In this document: one piece after another, positions 1 through 9,879 of the stretch | Numbering within the stretch: position 1 is the stretch's first letter | Layout of the letters: every line of letters begins with the position of its first letter | Origin: Bacteroidetes bacterium 4572_112 | GTDB lineage: Bacteria > Bacteroidota > Bacteroidia > Bacteroidales > UBA1556 | Assembly: GCA_002254285.1 (NCBI GenBank) | Contig: NIUZ01000039.1 | Location: 1-35,962, forward strand | Length of the DNA: 35,962 nt | Direction of reading: 5' to 3' | Program-made: the position numbers and the translations under genes | Notes under the pieces: generated by a model | Database searches by the model: none | What the model was told of the DNA's origin: nothing | The model's input: the letters and a program-made list of their open reading frames with translations, nothing else

Positions 1-113
1 AGCCTTACAGAGATGGATGTATATTGGGAAGAAGCTAAAAAGTTTGATTAACTGCAACACTTTTTTTTATTTTAAACTATCTTCGCTTAAATTAACTAAT
101 ATAAATACTTGAA

Positions 114-932
114 ATGCGCATATCTTTACTACTCCTTTCTTTTCTTATTATCGTTAATGGATTCTCTCAAAGTGCTTCATCAGATAGTATTGAGAGCTGT
201 AAGGTTAATGGCAAATATTTTAAAGAGATTGCTACAGATTTCCCCAAATTAATTATCAGCCCCATAAAGTGGAGTGGGGGAGAATGGATTGCTGCTGGAG
301 CAGTGCTAGGAGCAGGCGCATTATTATATACTCAGGACAAAGTCATTGCCGAGTGGTGGCAAAGCAATAGAACAGATGCTTTGGATGATGCTAATACATA
401 TTTCTTTGATCCTTACGGAAAGATGTATTATACCGCCCCTTTGATGGGAGGCTTATATCTTTATGGTGTATATGCCGACGATAATAAGAGCAAAAGAGTG
501 GCTATGGATTTTGTGCAGGCAACTATTTATTCCTCTGTGGTGGTAACTGTGATTAAACATCTAGCTCATCGCCAGCGACCATATCAAACCGACCCACTAA
601 ACCCTTACTTATGGGATGGCCTATCTACCGATGATTGGGGTCATACAAGTTTTCCTTCGGGGCATTCAATTACTGCTTTTACATTTGCTGCTGTGGTTGG
701 AACTCATTATAAAGAAACAGTATGGGTGCCAGTAGTAGCTTATAGCTTAGCTGTACTGGAAGGTGCTTCGCGAATGTATGCCAACAAACATTGGAGCTCC
801 GATGTGCTTATTGGTAGCGCACTTGGTTATGCCATTGGTACTTTTGTTGTAAACCAAAATCATTGCAAACTTAAAGCTATGCCTATTATTAGTACTAATT
901 TTACTGGTATTGGGTTTTCTTATGGATTGTAA
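114..932 (+). CDS. PAP2-superfamily phosphatase, membrane/secreted
   Basis: Signal peptide-like N-terminus; PAP2 motifs KHLAHRQRP, PSGHS and SRMYANKHWSSDV. Confidence 0.88.
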   Translation: MRISLLLLSFLIIVNGFSQSASSDSIESCKVNGKYFKEIATDFPKLIISPIKWSGGEWIAAGAVLGAGALLYTQDKVIAEWWQSNRTDALDDANTYFFDPYGKMYYTAPLMGGLYLYGVYADDNKSKRVAMDFVQATIYSSVVVTVIKHLAHRQRPYQTDPLNPYLWDGLSTDDWGHTSFPSGHSITAFTFAAVVGTHYKETVWVPVVAYSLAVLEGASRMYANKHWSSDVLIGSALGYAIGTFVVNQNHCKLKAMPIISTNFTGIGFSYGL

Positions 933-1019
933 TTGGTGAGCTGTAATTGGTGGAGAGTATTAAATTCCAAATACCATCTAAACTAATATAAATTGTTGGC
1001 TAGTGTCTGCACATTATAA

Positions 1020-1102
1020 GTGAGCTTATGACTCAAAGTTATCAGCTCACTCTGCCTTGAGCGTGGAATTAGACTCGGCGTGTTTTGGAAACACACCGAG
1101 TC
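1020..1102. repeat. 83-bp double-hairpin dispersed repeat, copy 1
   Basis: About 73/83 identical, without gaps, to 5065-5147; hairpin gtgagcttatgact/agttatcagctcac plus hairpin gactcggcgtgttt-tgg-aaacacaccgagtc. Confidence 0.85.
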
Positions 1103-1128
1103 TTTCAACGTTGAACAGTCATTCCTGG

Positions 1129-1165
1129 CCGTTTGAGGTTATACTTTTAACCCCTAACGGTTTTT
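1129..1165 (+). terminator. Terminator-like hairpin with T run
   Basis: ccgtttgaggtta / taacccctaacgg imperfect stem followed by ttttt. Confidence 0.5.
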
Positions 1166-1187
1166 ATAAATAATATATTGAATTTTG

Positions 1188-1218
1188 TTTGTAGTTTAAA
1201 TAATATTAGTTACATTTG
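1188..1218 (+). promoter_or_regulatory. Bacteroidetes-type promoter (-33 TTTG, 19-bp spacer, -7 TACATTTG)
   Basis: TTTG at 1188-1191 and TAnnTTTG match at 1211-1218. Confidence 0.55.
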
Positions 1219-1509
1219 CAGTACTAAATCACAAATGTAAAAAATGTAAAATGCTAACTACAAGCCTACAAGCCATAGACTATTATTATGTGATGCCCTT
1301 AACGATTCTATTTTTAGAGAAAACAGAATATACACAAAAAGAATACCCAATTATTATATAAAAGGAAAAGGATTTACGTAAATTACAAGCTCCCTCAGTA
1401 GAATAATAAAAATTTAAAGATTTATTTTTTCATATACATATAATGAGGGTAGTATGATTAAATAAGCAAAAAAACAATGTAATTTACTATTTATATAAAA
1501 ATTGAAATA

Positions 1510-2803
1510 ATGGAAAAAATATTTTATTTACTATTAATTGCTATAATAACCACTATTAATGCGAATGCACAAACTAATATTGACAATTCCTACTTCAGTG
1601 CAAATCTACCAACATATCATTGGGATATCGGTGGTAGTCCATATCTTATTGAGGATAAAATTATAGTTCCTTTTGGCTCAAACCTTATTATTGAACGAGG
1701 AGTAGAAGTATTGTTTCAGGGACACTATTTTATTGACATAAAAGGCTAAATAAATGCAATTGGAACTACCTGATGATAGGATAATTTTTACGTCAATAGA
1801 TGGGCCATGGAATGGTATTCGATTCGATTTTTCGGATGGCGTACCTCCTACTCCTTCAAACTTACATTATTGTGATATATCTAATTCAAAAAAATATGGA
1901 ACAAATTGTGGTTCACCTGATCCTGAAAGTTCAGGCGGGGCAATTTATATAAGATCTTTTTCAGACCTTGAAATTAGAGAATGCGATATATTTGAGAATG
2001 TAGCCATGGGACATGGTGGAGCAATAGCCGTTTTTGACAACAGTAATCCATTAATTGAAAAAAATGCAATACATATTAATTATGCAGGGCATAAAGGTGG
2101 TGGATTGAGTATTATTAATGCAAGTAGCCCAAGTATTAAAGGTAATAGGTTATACGAAAACGAAAGTGATAAAGGGGGAGGAGCGATTTTTGTTGGAACA
2201 GTTGGTGGTAGTTCATGTAGTCCTAATATTATAGGGAATGTCATTTCAAAAAACTCAACAAATGGTGTAAATAATACGCATGGAGAAGGTGGCGCTATAT
2301 TTATATGTAACTCTAAATCAAAATTGATAGATAATACTATAGATAATAATAACCCCAACCCAATTCCAGGTTTTATTTCTTCAACAGATTATCATTTATC
2401 ATCAGCCTCACCTTGTATAAATGTGGGTTTTAATTCTGTACCTATGACTACAATAGACTTAGATGGTTTTCAAAGAATAATGAATGGAACAACCGACTAT
2501 GGTTGTTACGAATTTGGCTCTACTCCTCCGGCACGACGAAGTGACCCTAATTCTTTAGTTGCCAATGATGATATTACCATATATCCTAACCCTGCTACCG
2601 ACTTTTTAATTATAAATACAGCCTCTGAGCAAAATGTTGATATTTCTATTTATTCCATGTCTGGTCAAAGGGTTTATTTGTCAGAAAGTTGTTTAATTAG
2701 TGGCGAAAAAATAATTTCTATTTCAGATATTAAACAGGGTGTTTATATTATTAAATTGCAAACTCAAAATACTAGCATAAATAAAAGAATTATTATTCAA
2801 TAA
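1510..2803 (+). pseudogene. Right-handed beta-helix protein with T9SS type A sorting domain, disrupted by an in-frame stop plus a frameshift
   Basis: ORF 1510-1749 (signal peptide, ...HYFIDIKG*) continues as INAIGT in the same frame after the stop, then as DDRIIFTS in the frame of ORF 1754-2803; C-terminus IYPNPATDFLIINT...GVYIIKLQT. Confidence 0.75.
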
Positions 2804-2891
2804 ATACTAATAATATGAAGCATGCACAATTGAATAATTATTCAATTGTGGAGAGCTTTATATATAGAGTATTAATAAAAACATAAACATT

Positions 2892-4979
2892 ATGAAAAAC
2901 ATAATTTTAGTTATAATATCCTTAATATATTTTAATGTCCTATATGCTCAAGTCCCAAGTTTTGAATGGATGAAGAGTAATGAGGGCTATCAAGGTAGTG
3001 TGGACCTTAGTAGTATGGAAATTGCTTCAGGAGGTAATATTTATTCTATAGGAAGTTTTAATGGTACGGTTGATTTTAATCCCAATCCAGCAGTTTTTTA
3101 TAATTTGACTTCAACTCCATATATGAATTCTTACTATATACAAAAGTTGGCCCCAAATGGTAATCTGGTTTGGGTAAAAACCATAGATATTACTATGGGA
3201 AGTCTTCGTTCTATAAAAATTGATGATAATGATAATTTGATTATTAGTGGAGGATTTAAGGATTCCGTTGATGTTGACCCTAGTACTGCTGTTAGTATGC
3301 TATACTCAAATGGTGATTATGATGTTTTTATATTGAAGCTAACTGCCAATGGTGATTTCCTTTGGGCAAAGTCTTTAGGAGGAATTGCAGATGACGTAAT
3401 TCAAGATATTACTATTGATTTGCAAGGCAATATATATTCCCATGGTTCTTTTAAAGATACTGTAGATTTTGACCCGGGACCGGGTGTATGTATTCATGGT
3501 ACAAATTATGCACCACCCCCTAGTCCACATCCACTTCGCAATCCATTTATTCAAAAGCTCGACAAAGATGGCAATTTTGTATGGGCCAAAACTTTTGTAT
3601 GTGGAGAGGGAAGTTCATCCATGGGTTATACAATAGATACAGACTCTGATGATAATGTATATTGTGCAGGTTATTATTTTGGTACTAATATAGATTTTGA
3701 CCCGGGTATTGGAGTAATTAACCCACCAGCCAATAATAGCAGTATGTATTTTGTAAAGCTCGATAGTATGGGAAGCTTTGTATGGACTAGGTTTTCTTCT
3801 AATACTGCTCCACTTGGCTATGGGGGTTATGCTAGCCCAAATGCAATGAAAGTAGATAGATTTAATAATATCTTTATTACAGGATATTCAGCCTTAAGTA
3901 TTGATTTTGACCCAGGACCTGATACTTTATTGCTTAATTCAAACACTTTTATACAAAAGTATAATGAAAATGGAGATTTCCTTTGGGCAAAAGCCTATGG
4001 TTATGGTGATGATCCATTGAGTATTACAACTGATACCTTTGGTAATGTATATTCTGCTGGTCGTTTTATAGATTCCACATACTTAGACCCTGTGTCAGAT
4101 ACCCTTGTTTTTCATAATAATGGAGTTGATGGTGCGTACATACAAAAGTTAAATACCAATGGAGAGCTTTTATGGGCAGGAATATTGCAAGGTAGTTGGG
4201 GATACTCTATAGCATTTGATATATTTGTGGATAATGCTGAAAATGTATTTTTAGCAGGAGTGTATGCAGGAACGGTTGATTTTGACCCAGGAGTAGGGGT
4301 TCAAAATAAAATAGCAGTAAGTTTAAATTATGGCGACTCCTACATCTTAAAACTAAGCCAATGCAAAATCCTCAGTACTGATTATGTAACAGCCTGCGAT
4401 AGCCTCACCTGGCTCGATGGAGTTACCTATTATGAATCGGGTTCAACGGCATATTTTACCATGCCAAGCTCCACAGGTTGCGATTCGGTAATTTGTCTTT
4501 CGCTTAATATTCCTAGCATTGATAATAGCATAAGCATTGGTGACTATGGCGGTAGTTTTACTGCCAATCAGAGCAACGCTAGCTACCAGTGGCTCGATTG
4601 TAATAATTCATTATCAGCCCTTGCTGGCGATACTTTGCAAACTTATATTCCAACGCTAAATGGCGATTATGCAGTGGAGCTTAATGTAGATGGTTGTATT
4701 GATACTACGGCCTGTGTGCATATTGGCAATGTAAGCATCGATGAGCTTTGGGGCAATAGCATTATGCTCTACCCAAATCCTAACTCTGGCGAATTTATGC
4801 TCGACCTAGGCAATATAGAAGCCACAGAAGTAAAAATACTAAACACAATGGGGCAAGTGATTTTTGTAGCACAAAACCCCAAAGACCAATATTATAATAC
4901 CGACTTGCAATCAGGAATTTATTTCATGGAAATTCGTAATAATAATGGTAGTGCAACTATTAAGTTTGTGGTGAATTAA
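2892..4979 (+). CDS. Secreted beta-propeller-like (SBBP-like repeats) protein with T9SS type A sorting domain
   Basis: Signal peptide; about seven repeats of (G/D)xVDFDPGxGV...IQKL...G(D/N)(F/L)LWAK; C-terminal LYPNPNSGEFMLDL...GIYFMEI. Confidence 0.85.
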   Translation: MKNIILVIISLIYFNVLYAQVPSFEWMKSNEGYQGSVDLSSMEIASGGNIYSIGSFNGTVDFNPNPAVFYNLTSTPYMNSYYIQKLAPNGNLVWVKTIDITMGSLRSIKIDDNDNLIISGGFKDSVDVDPSTAVSMLYSNGDYDVFILKLTANGDFLWAKSLGGIADDVIQDITIDLQGNIYSHGSFKDTVDFDPGPGVCIHGTNYAPPPSPHPLRNPFIQKLDKDGNFVWAKTFVCGEGSSSMGYTIDTDSDDNVYCAGYYFGTNIDFDPGIGVINPPANNSSMYFVKLDSMGSFVWTRFSSNTAPLGYGGYASPNAMKVDRFNNIFITGYSALSIDFDPGPDTLLLNSNTFIQKYNENGDFLWAKAYGYGDDPLSITTDTFGNVYSAGRFIDSTYLDPVSDTLVFHNNGVDGAYIQKLNTNGELLWAGILQGSWGYSIAFDIFVDNAENVFLAGVYAGTVDFDPGVGVQNKIAVSLNYGDSYILKLSQCKILSTDYVTACDSLTWLDGVTYYESGSTAYFTMPSSTGCDSVICLSLNIPSIDNSISIGDYGGSFTANQSNASYQWLDCNNSLSALAGDTLQTYIPTLNGDYAVELNVDGCIDTTACVHIGNVSIDELWGNSIMLYPNPNSGEFMLDLGNIEATEVKILNTMGQVIFVAQNPKDQYYNTDLQSGIYFMEIRNNNGSATIKFVVN

Positions 4980-5064
4980 TAATTGGTCAAATAAGTTTTC
5001 TTAATTGTATAAGCGTCAGTGTCGTTCAAAGCGACGCCAACGCTCAGCTCTGCTTTCGGAGCTA

Positions 5065-5147
5065 GTGAGCAGATGACTCGAAGTCATCAGCTCATTGTGC
5101 CTTGAGCATGAAATCAGACTCGGCGTGTTTTGGAAACACACCGAGTT
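5065..5147. repeat. 83-bp double-hairpin dispersed repeat, copy 2
   Basis: Same length and about 88% identical to 1020-1102, with both hairpins conserved. Confidence 0.85.
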
Positions 5148-5160
5148 TATATAACAAATA

Positions 5161-5195
5161 GCGAAGCCTTCTCTTTGAGCGAAGGCTTCGCTTTT
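5161..5195 (+). terminator. Rho-independent terminator-like hairpin
   Basis: Perfect 11-bp stem gcgaagccttc/gaaggcttcgc followed by tttt. Confidence 0.7.
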
Positions 5196-5467
5196 AGCTA
5201 TGTATTTACTAATTCTAAAAAAAAACTTCTAAAAAAAAAGATACCGACTGTTCCCAGCCGGTATATCCCCTAACAAAATGAAAAAATTATTTACCAATAT
5301 GTCTCCACACATTGGAACGAGACAACCCGGGAGGGTTATGTCACGCTACTCTATTTGTTTACTAAATCCGTAGCAAAAGTATTATAAAAATCTTTATAAA
5401 TGACGAAAAAGTGAAAAAAATAACAAATTATTGCTTAAATGTTAAAGTGGTGGTGCAAATAATAGAT

Positions 5468-6244
5468 TTACAGTAATTTAGAGATGATGGCCAATGCTAC
5501 TCCCAGAATAATTGTAATAAGTTTGTAAATATTGAATCTATGAGAAGTGTTTGATTCAAATAAAATAGTGGTAGAAACGTGTAAAAATATACCTACTAGT
5601 ATTGCCATGATTATTTTATAAAGATACTCAATTGGGATGTCAATCACCTTACCGATAATTTCCCCAGTTGCAGCGCCAAGTGGTGCTGCTAATGCAAAAA
5701 TCATTATCAATACATATGATTTTGTTTTTGAAAGACCTGCTGATAAAAATAAACCCATAAGAGCTAATGCGATGGGTACTTTATGAATAATAATTCCTAT
5801 TAATAAAGTATGTTGTGTATGTTCGTGAGTATGAAAATGGTCAGCAAAAGGCATTCCTTCGAAAAAAGCATGTATGCTTATTCCAATTAATAGGGCATAG
5901 GGCGAAATTGCTAATACTTGCTGATGAGCTTTCTCGTGAGCTTCCTCATGAATATGGTGATGGTCGTCGTGATGAGATGTACAATGCCCATGACCATGCT
6001 CCACACCGCCAGATAGGAACTCTATAAATAATTGTATAAAGAAGCCAAGCAGCACAAAATAACCAAGCATTGAATTATACTGCCCATTAAAAATATTTGG
6101 AATAATATGAGTGAAAGACACCGTTAAAAGGTATGCTCCACTGAAGGAAAGAAGTAATTGCAGAGCCTTGTCTTTGATATTGAACTTTACTACTATAAAG
6201 GCACTTATAATTACGCTAAAAAATAATACTATAACACTTAACAT
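5468..6244 (-). CDS. ZIP family metal transporter
   Basis: His-rich loop GHGHCTSHHDDHHHIHEEAHEKAH; HAFFEGMPF and HKVPIALALMG ZIP motifs; start placed at MLSVIV because the upstream part of the ORF overlaps a terminator hairpin. Confidence 0.88.
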   Translation of the reverse strand: MLSVIVLFFSVIISAFIVVKFNIKDKALQLLLSFSGAYLLTVSFTHIIPNIFNGQYNSMLGYFVLLGFFIQLFIEFLSGGVEHGHGHCTSHHDDHHHIHEEAHEKAHQQVLAISPYALLIGISIHAFFEGMPFADHFHTHEHTQHTLLIGIIIHKVPIALALMGLFLSAGLSKTKSYVLIMIFALAAPLGAATGEIIGKVIDIPIEYLYKIIMAILVGIFLHVSTTILFESNTSHRFNIYKLITIILGVALAIISKLL

Positions 6245-6283
6245 CTCTTCTTTATTTAAACTTATGTATTTACAAAAGTACAA

Positions 6284-6315
6284 AAAAAAACCACCTCCAA
6301 AAGGAAGTGGTTTTT
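6284..6315 (-). terminator. Terminator-like hairpin downstream of korB
   Basis: aaaccacctcc-aaaa-ggaagtggtttt with T/A tracts on both sides. Confidence 0.6.
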
Positions 6316-6337
6316 GTATTATTTATGACTTATTATA

Positions 6338-7351
6338 TTATAATTCGAAAGTGTTTCCGCTATTAATTAAGTCAGTCATGTTTTTGATTTTAGATTTACC
6401 TTGTACATCAGAAATCTGAAGTTCCATTAGGTCGTTGTAAGTATGAGTTTTGTAGGCTCTAATTACACCAACAGCTACTGGTAATTCAGGAAGCGACATT
6501 CTAGCTAAAAGGAAAGCCATAGTGTTGTCTTCAGCTTTTGCATCATGAACAAGAATATCGTCCATAGTGTATCCGTCTTCACCAATTGTTACAGATTTAA
6601 TTTTTAAACCTTCAAGTACAAGACCTTTTTCTTTGTCCTTACCGAAAAGCATTTTCTCGCCATGCTTAATGTAAATTTGATTGTCGGCACGAGTTACTTT
6701 ATCAGTAATCTCTTTGTGAGTATTATTATTAAAAATAACACAGTTTTGAAGAACCTCAACCAAAGAAGCACCTTTATGCTTAGCAGCCTCAATGAAAATC
6801 TCTTTCATTTCCTTAGGGTTAGTATCAACAGCACGAGCGAAGAAAGTTCCTTCAGCTCCCATTGCCAACTCACCTGGTTTGAAAGGGTGTTCAATTGTTC
6901 CAAAAGGAGAAGTTTTAGTCTTCTGTCCTAGTGGAGTAGTTGGAGAATACTGTCCTTTTGTAAGGCCATAAATCTGGTTATTGAAAAGGATATAGTTAAC
7001 ATCAAGGTTACGACGTAGGATATGGATAAAGTGGTTACCACCAATTGCCATACTATCGCCATCACCAGACATAATCCAAACACTAAGTTCAGGATTAGCT
7101 AATTTTACTCCCGAAGCAATTGCTGCAGCACGTCCGTGAATACCATGGAAACCATAAGTGTCAACATAGTAAGGGAAACGTGATGAACAACCAATTCCTG
7201 AAACAAAAACTAGGTTTTCTTTCTTTACGCCAATCTCTGGCAATGTATTCTGAATAGATGCTAGTATAGAGAAATCTCCACATCCAGCACACCATTTTAC
7301 TTCTTGATCAGATACGAAATCTTTTCTTGTATATTGTTTAATCTCAGTCAT
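6338..7351 (-). CDS. korB: 2-oxoacid:ferredoxin oxidoreductase subunit beta
   Basis: WCAGCGDFSIL; SGIGCSSRFPYYVDTYGFHGIHGRA; SGDGDSMAIGGNH TPP-binding motifs. Confidence 0.93.
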   Translation of the reverse strand: MTEIKQYTRKDFVSDQEVKWCAGCGDFSILASIQNTLPEIGVKKENLVFVSGIGCSSRFPYYVDTYGFHGIHGRAAAIASGVKLANPELSVWIMSGDGDSMAIGGNHFIHILRRNLDVNYILFNNQIYGLTKGQYSPTTPLGQKTKTSPFGTIEHPFKPGELAMGAEGTFFARAVDTNPKEMKEIFIEAAKHKGASLVEVLQNCVIFNNNTHKEITDKVTRADNQIYIKHGEKMLFGKDKEKGLVLEGLKIKSVTIGEDGYTMDDILVHDAKAEDNTMAFLLARMSLPELPVAVGVIRAYKTHTYNDLMELQISDVQGKSKIKNMTDLINSGNTFEL

Positions 7352-9195
7352 TATTTAGCCTCCAAAATTTCGTTAAACTTGTCTTTTAATTCTGAAACCA
7401 TAAATGGTTGTGCTTCTATTTTATTGTACTTCTCATAATCAAATTCAGGAAGAGAATAACGTAAGTGATTAGCAAACTGTCCAGAGTTTAGTTCACATAC
7501 AAGAATTCTTTTGTATTTCTTGAAAATATCAGCAGTATCATTTGGTAGAGGGAATATGTAGTTGAAATTAGTAAAACCAATCTTAGCATCACTATTCTCT
7601 TTAACTTCGCTAAATGCGTCATAAAGCACACCATGCGAGCTACCCCAACCTACAATTAGTAAGTCACCTTCTTGATCGCCATATACATGCTGTGCAGGAT
7701 ATGAGTCAGCAATTTTGTCAATCTTAGCAGCACGAAGAGTAGTCATAAGAGCGTGGTTTTCTGGATCGTGAGATACAGAACCTTTGCCATCTAATTTCTC
7801 AAGACCACCAACACGGTGCTCATTACCTTCAGTACCTGGCCATGCCCATGTACGAACGAAATTCTCGTCGCGCTCAAATGGTAAATAGTCAGCATTTGCT
7901 TTTGCTATTTTAGGAGTAATTGATGGCATATCGTCCATATTAGGAATCTTCCATAATCCTGAACCATTACCTAGGTAACTGTCAGTATGAAGGATAACAG
8001 GAGTCATATGCTCAACAGCCATCTTAGTAGCAGCATAAGCATAATCAAAACAGTCAGCAGGACTAGAAGCAGCAATTACAGGAATTGGAGCTTCACCATT
8101 ACGACCCCAAAGAGATTGTAAAAGGTCAGTTTGCTCAGTTTTTGTTGGAAGACCAGTAGAAGGTCCACCACGCATTACATTCACAATCACAAGTGGAAGC
8201 TCAGTAATACAAGCAAGACCAAGAGCCTCACTCTTTAGACTTAAACCTGGACCCGAAGTAGTGGTAACAGCAAGGTTACCAGCATATGCAGCTCCTATTG
8301 CAGAGTTAATACCAGCAATTTCGTCTTCAGCTTGGAAAGTCTTTATATTTAAAGATTTATGCTTCGATAATTCAGCAAGAATTTCGGTAGCAGGAGTAAT
8401 AGGGTATGAACCTAAGAAAAAGTTCAAGCCTGATTTCTCAGCAGCAGCCATTAAACCCCATGCAGTAGCAGTATTTCCCATAATGTTACGGTACTTACCA
8501 CTTTTGTTCTCATTAGGAAGAACGATATATGTTGTTGATAATACTTCAATAGTATCAGCAAAATTATACCCAGCTCTTAAAATCTTAATGTTTGCATCTG
8601 CAATAGATGGCTTTTTAGCGAACTTAGAAGTGATAAAGTCTTCGCTAAGTTTAATATCTCTATTAAACATGTATGCAAGTAAACCTGTTATAAACTGATT
8701 TCTTGTTTTGTCAATAGTCTTTGAATCAAGACCTGTTTCTTTCAAAGTTAATCTACACTGAGTAGTAACAGGAGCTTCAACCACAATAAAGCCATCTAGT
8801 GAACCATCCTCAAGACGGTTAGTAGTAAGTTTAGCTTTTTTGAAAGCCTTTGCATTAAAACTGTCAGAGTCAAGAACGATTGTTCCGCCAGGTTTAACAT
8901 GCTTAAGGTTGTACTCCAGTGCAGCAGGGTTAAGTGCTACTAACACGTCAGCCATATCACCAGAGGTATTGATGTCTGCATGTCCAATATGAACTTGAAA
9001 ACCAGAAACTCCAGCTATTGTTCCTTGCGGAGCGCGAATTTCTGATGGGAAATCAGGGAAAGTTGCTAGGTCGTTTCCTAAAATAGCTGCTACATCAGAG
9101 AACTGAGTTCCTGATAATTGCATGCCATCTCCAGAGTCACCTGCAAACTTTATAACTATCCTTTCGACTTCGATTTTTTTGTTATTAGTCGCCAT
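7351..9195 (-). CDS. korA: 2-oxoacid:ferredoxin oxidoreductase subunit alpha (gamma-alpha fusion)
   Basis: FAGDSGDGMQLSGTQF gamma domain, GSYPITPATEI, QAEDEIAGINSAIGAAYAG; TAATG overlap with korB; start placed at MATNNKK. Confidence 0.93.
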   Translation of the reverse strand: MATNNKKIEVERIVIKFAGDSGDGMQLSGTQFSDVAAILGNDLATFPDFPSEIRAPQGTIAGVSGFQVHIGHADINTSGDMADVLVALNPAALEYNLKHVKPGGTIVLDSDSFNAKAFKKAKLTTNRLEDGSLDGFIVVEAPVTTQCRLTLKETGLDSKTIDKTRNQFITGLLAYMFNRDIKLSEDFITSKFAKKPSIADANIKILRAGYNFADTIEVLSTTYIVLPNENKSGKYRNIMGNTATAWGLMAAAEKSGLNFFLGSYPITPATEILAELSKHKSLNIKTFQAEDEIAGINSAIGAAYAGNLAVTTTSGPGLSLKSEALGLACITELPLVIVNVMRGGPSTGLPTKTEQTDLLQSLWGRNGEAPIPVIAASSPADCFDYAYAATKMAVEHMTPVILHTDSYLGNGSGLWKIPNMDDMPSITPKIAKANADYLPFERDENFVRTWAWPGTEGNEHRVGGLEKLDGKGSVSHDPENHALMTTLRAAKIDKIADSYPAQHVYGDQEGDLLIVGWGSSHGVLYDAFSEVKENSDAKIGFTNFNYIFPLPNDTADIFKKYKRILVCELNSGQFANHLRYSLPEFDYEKYNKIEAQPFMVSELKDKFNEILEAK

Positions 9196-9459
9196 TTTTA
9201 AATTATATATATTTAATTTTATGTGTTTTATTTCCACGACAAATGTAAAAGAATTATCCTATACTTTACTAAGGATTTGATGCGTTTTTTTTGTGATTAA
9301 TGTTTGTATTAAAATATGGAATATGGCAGCTTTTGTAAATTCATGTAAAAAGCTTGATTTTGAACATGTTCAAGGGCGTTATAATAATAACATTTTTGTT
9401 AGTAATTAGTGTAATGCATTGAATGAAAGTATTGTAAGTGTTATGTGTAAAAAAAATAG

Positions 9460-9478
9460 TTTTAACTTATTGTTAAAA
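9460..9478. promoter_or_regulatory. Perfect 7-5-7 palindrome between the divergent korA and ferredoxin genes
   Basis: TTTTAAC-TTATT-GTTAAAA. Confidence 0.4.
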
Positions 9479-9540
9479 TAAAAGTGTGCCAAAAAGTTAA
9501 AACAGCCTTATTTAGAAACGTTATAAATATTGATAAGGTC

Positions 9541-9570
9541 TTTGTTAAGTTCAAACATTATATATCTTTG
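9541..9570 (+). promoter_or_regulatory. Bacteroidetes-type promoter for the ferredoxin gene
   Basis: TTTG at 9541-9544, 18-bp spacer, TATCTTTG at 9563-9570. Confidence 0.6.
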
Positions 9571-9616
9571 CAGCGTTTTAAGAAAATAATATTATTAACA
9601 TAAAAATTATAGCATT

Positions 9617-9784
9617 ATGGCTTATGTAATTAATGACGATTGTACAGCTTGTGGTACTTGTATTGATGAGTGTCCTACTGAAGCAATTTCTGAAGGAGAT
9701 ATTTACGTAATTGACGCAGACTTATGTACTGACTGTGGTTCTTGCGCTGATGTTTGTCCAGTTGAAGCAATTTCTCCTGAATAA
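9617..9784 (+). CDS. 2[4Fe-4S] ferredoxin, 55 aa (absent from the supplied ORF track)
   Basis: MAYVINDDCTACGTCIDECPTEAISEGDIYVIDADLCTDCGSCADVCPVEAISPE: two CxxCxxCxxxCP motifs. Confidence 0.95.
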   Translation: MAYVINDDCTACGTCIDECPTEAISEGDIYVIDADLCTDCGSCADVCPVEAISPE

Positions 9785-9802
9785 CATCCGATATAGATCT
9801 TT

Positions 9803-9839
9803 AAAAAGCCCTTTCCTATTTGGATTGGGCTTTTTTTTA
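9803..9839 (+). terminator. Rho-independent terminator
   Basis: aaaaagccc...gggctttttttt. Confidence 0.8.
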
Positions 9840-9879
9840 TGTGATAATAATTTTAAGAAATAATACATATTTTAAAGCA

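Noticed and set aside
2080-2358. 92-aa minus-strand ORF
   Set aside because: Antisense to the glycine-rich beta-helix region; composition is a shadow of the plus-strand repeats.
6111-6419. 102-aa plus-strand ORF
   Set aside because: Antisense across the ZIP gene start, a terminator and the korB end; not coding-like.
8261-8698. 145-aa plus-strand ORF
   Set aside because: Antisense to korA, which has strong protein-family support; no recognisable motif.
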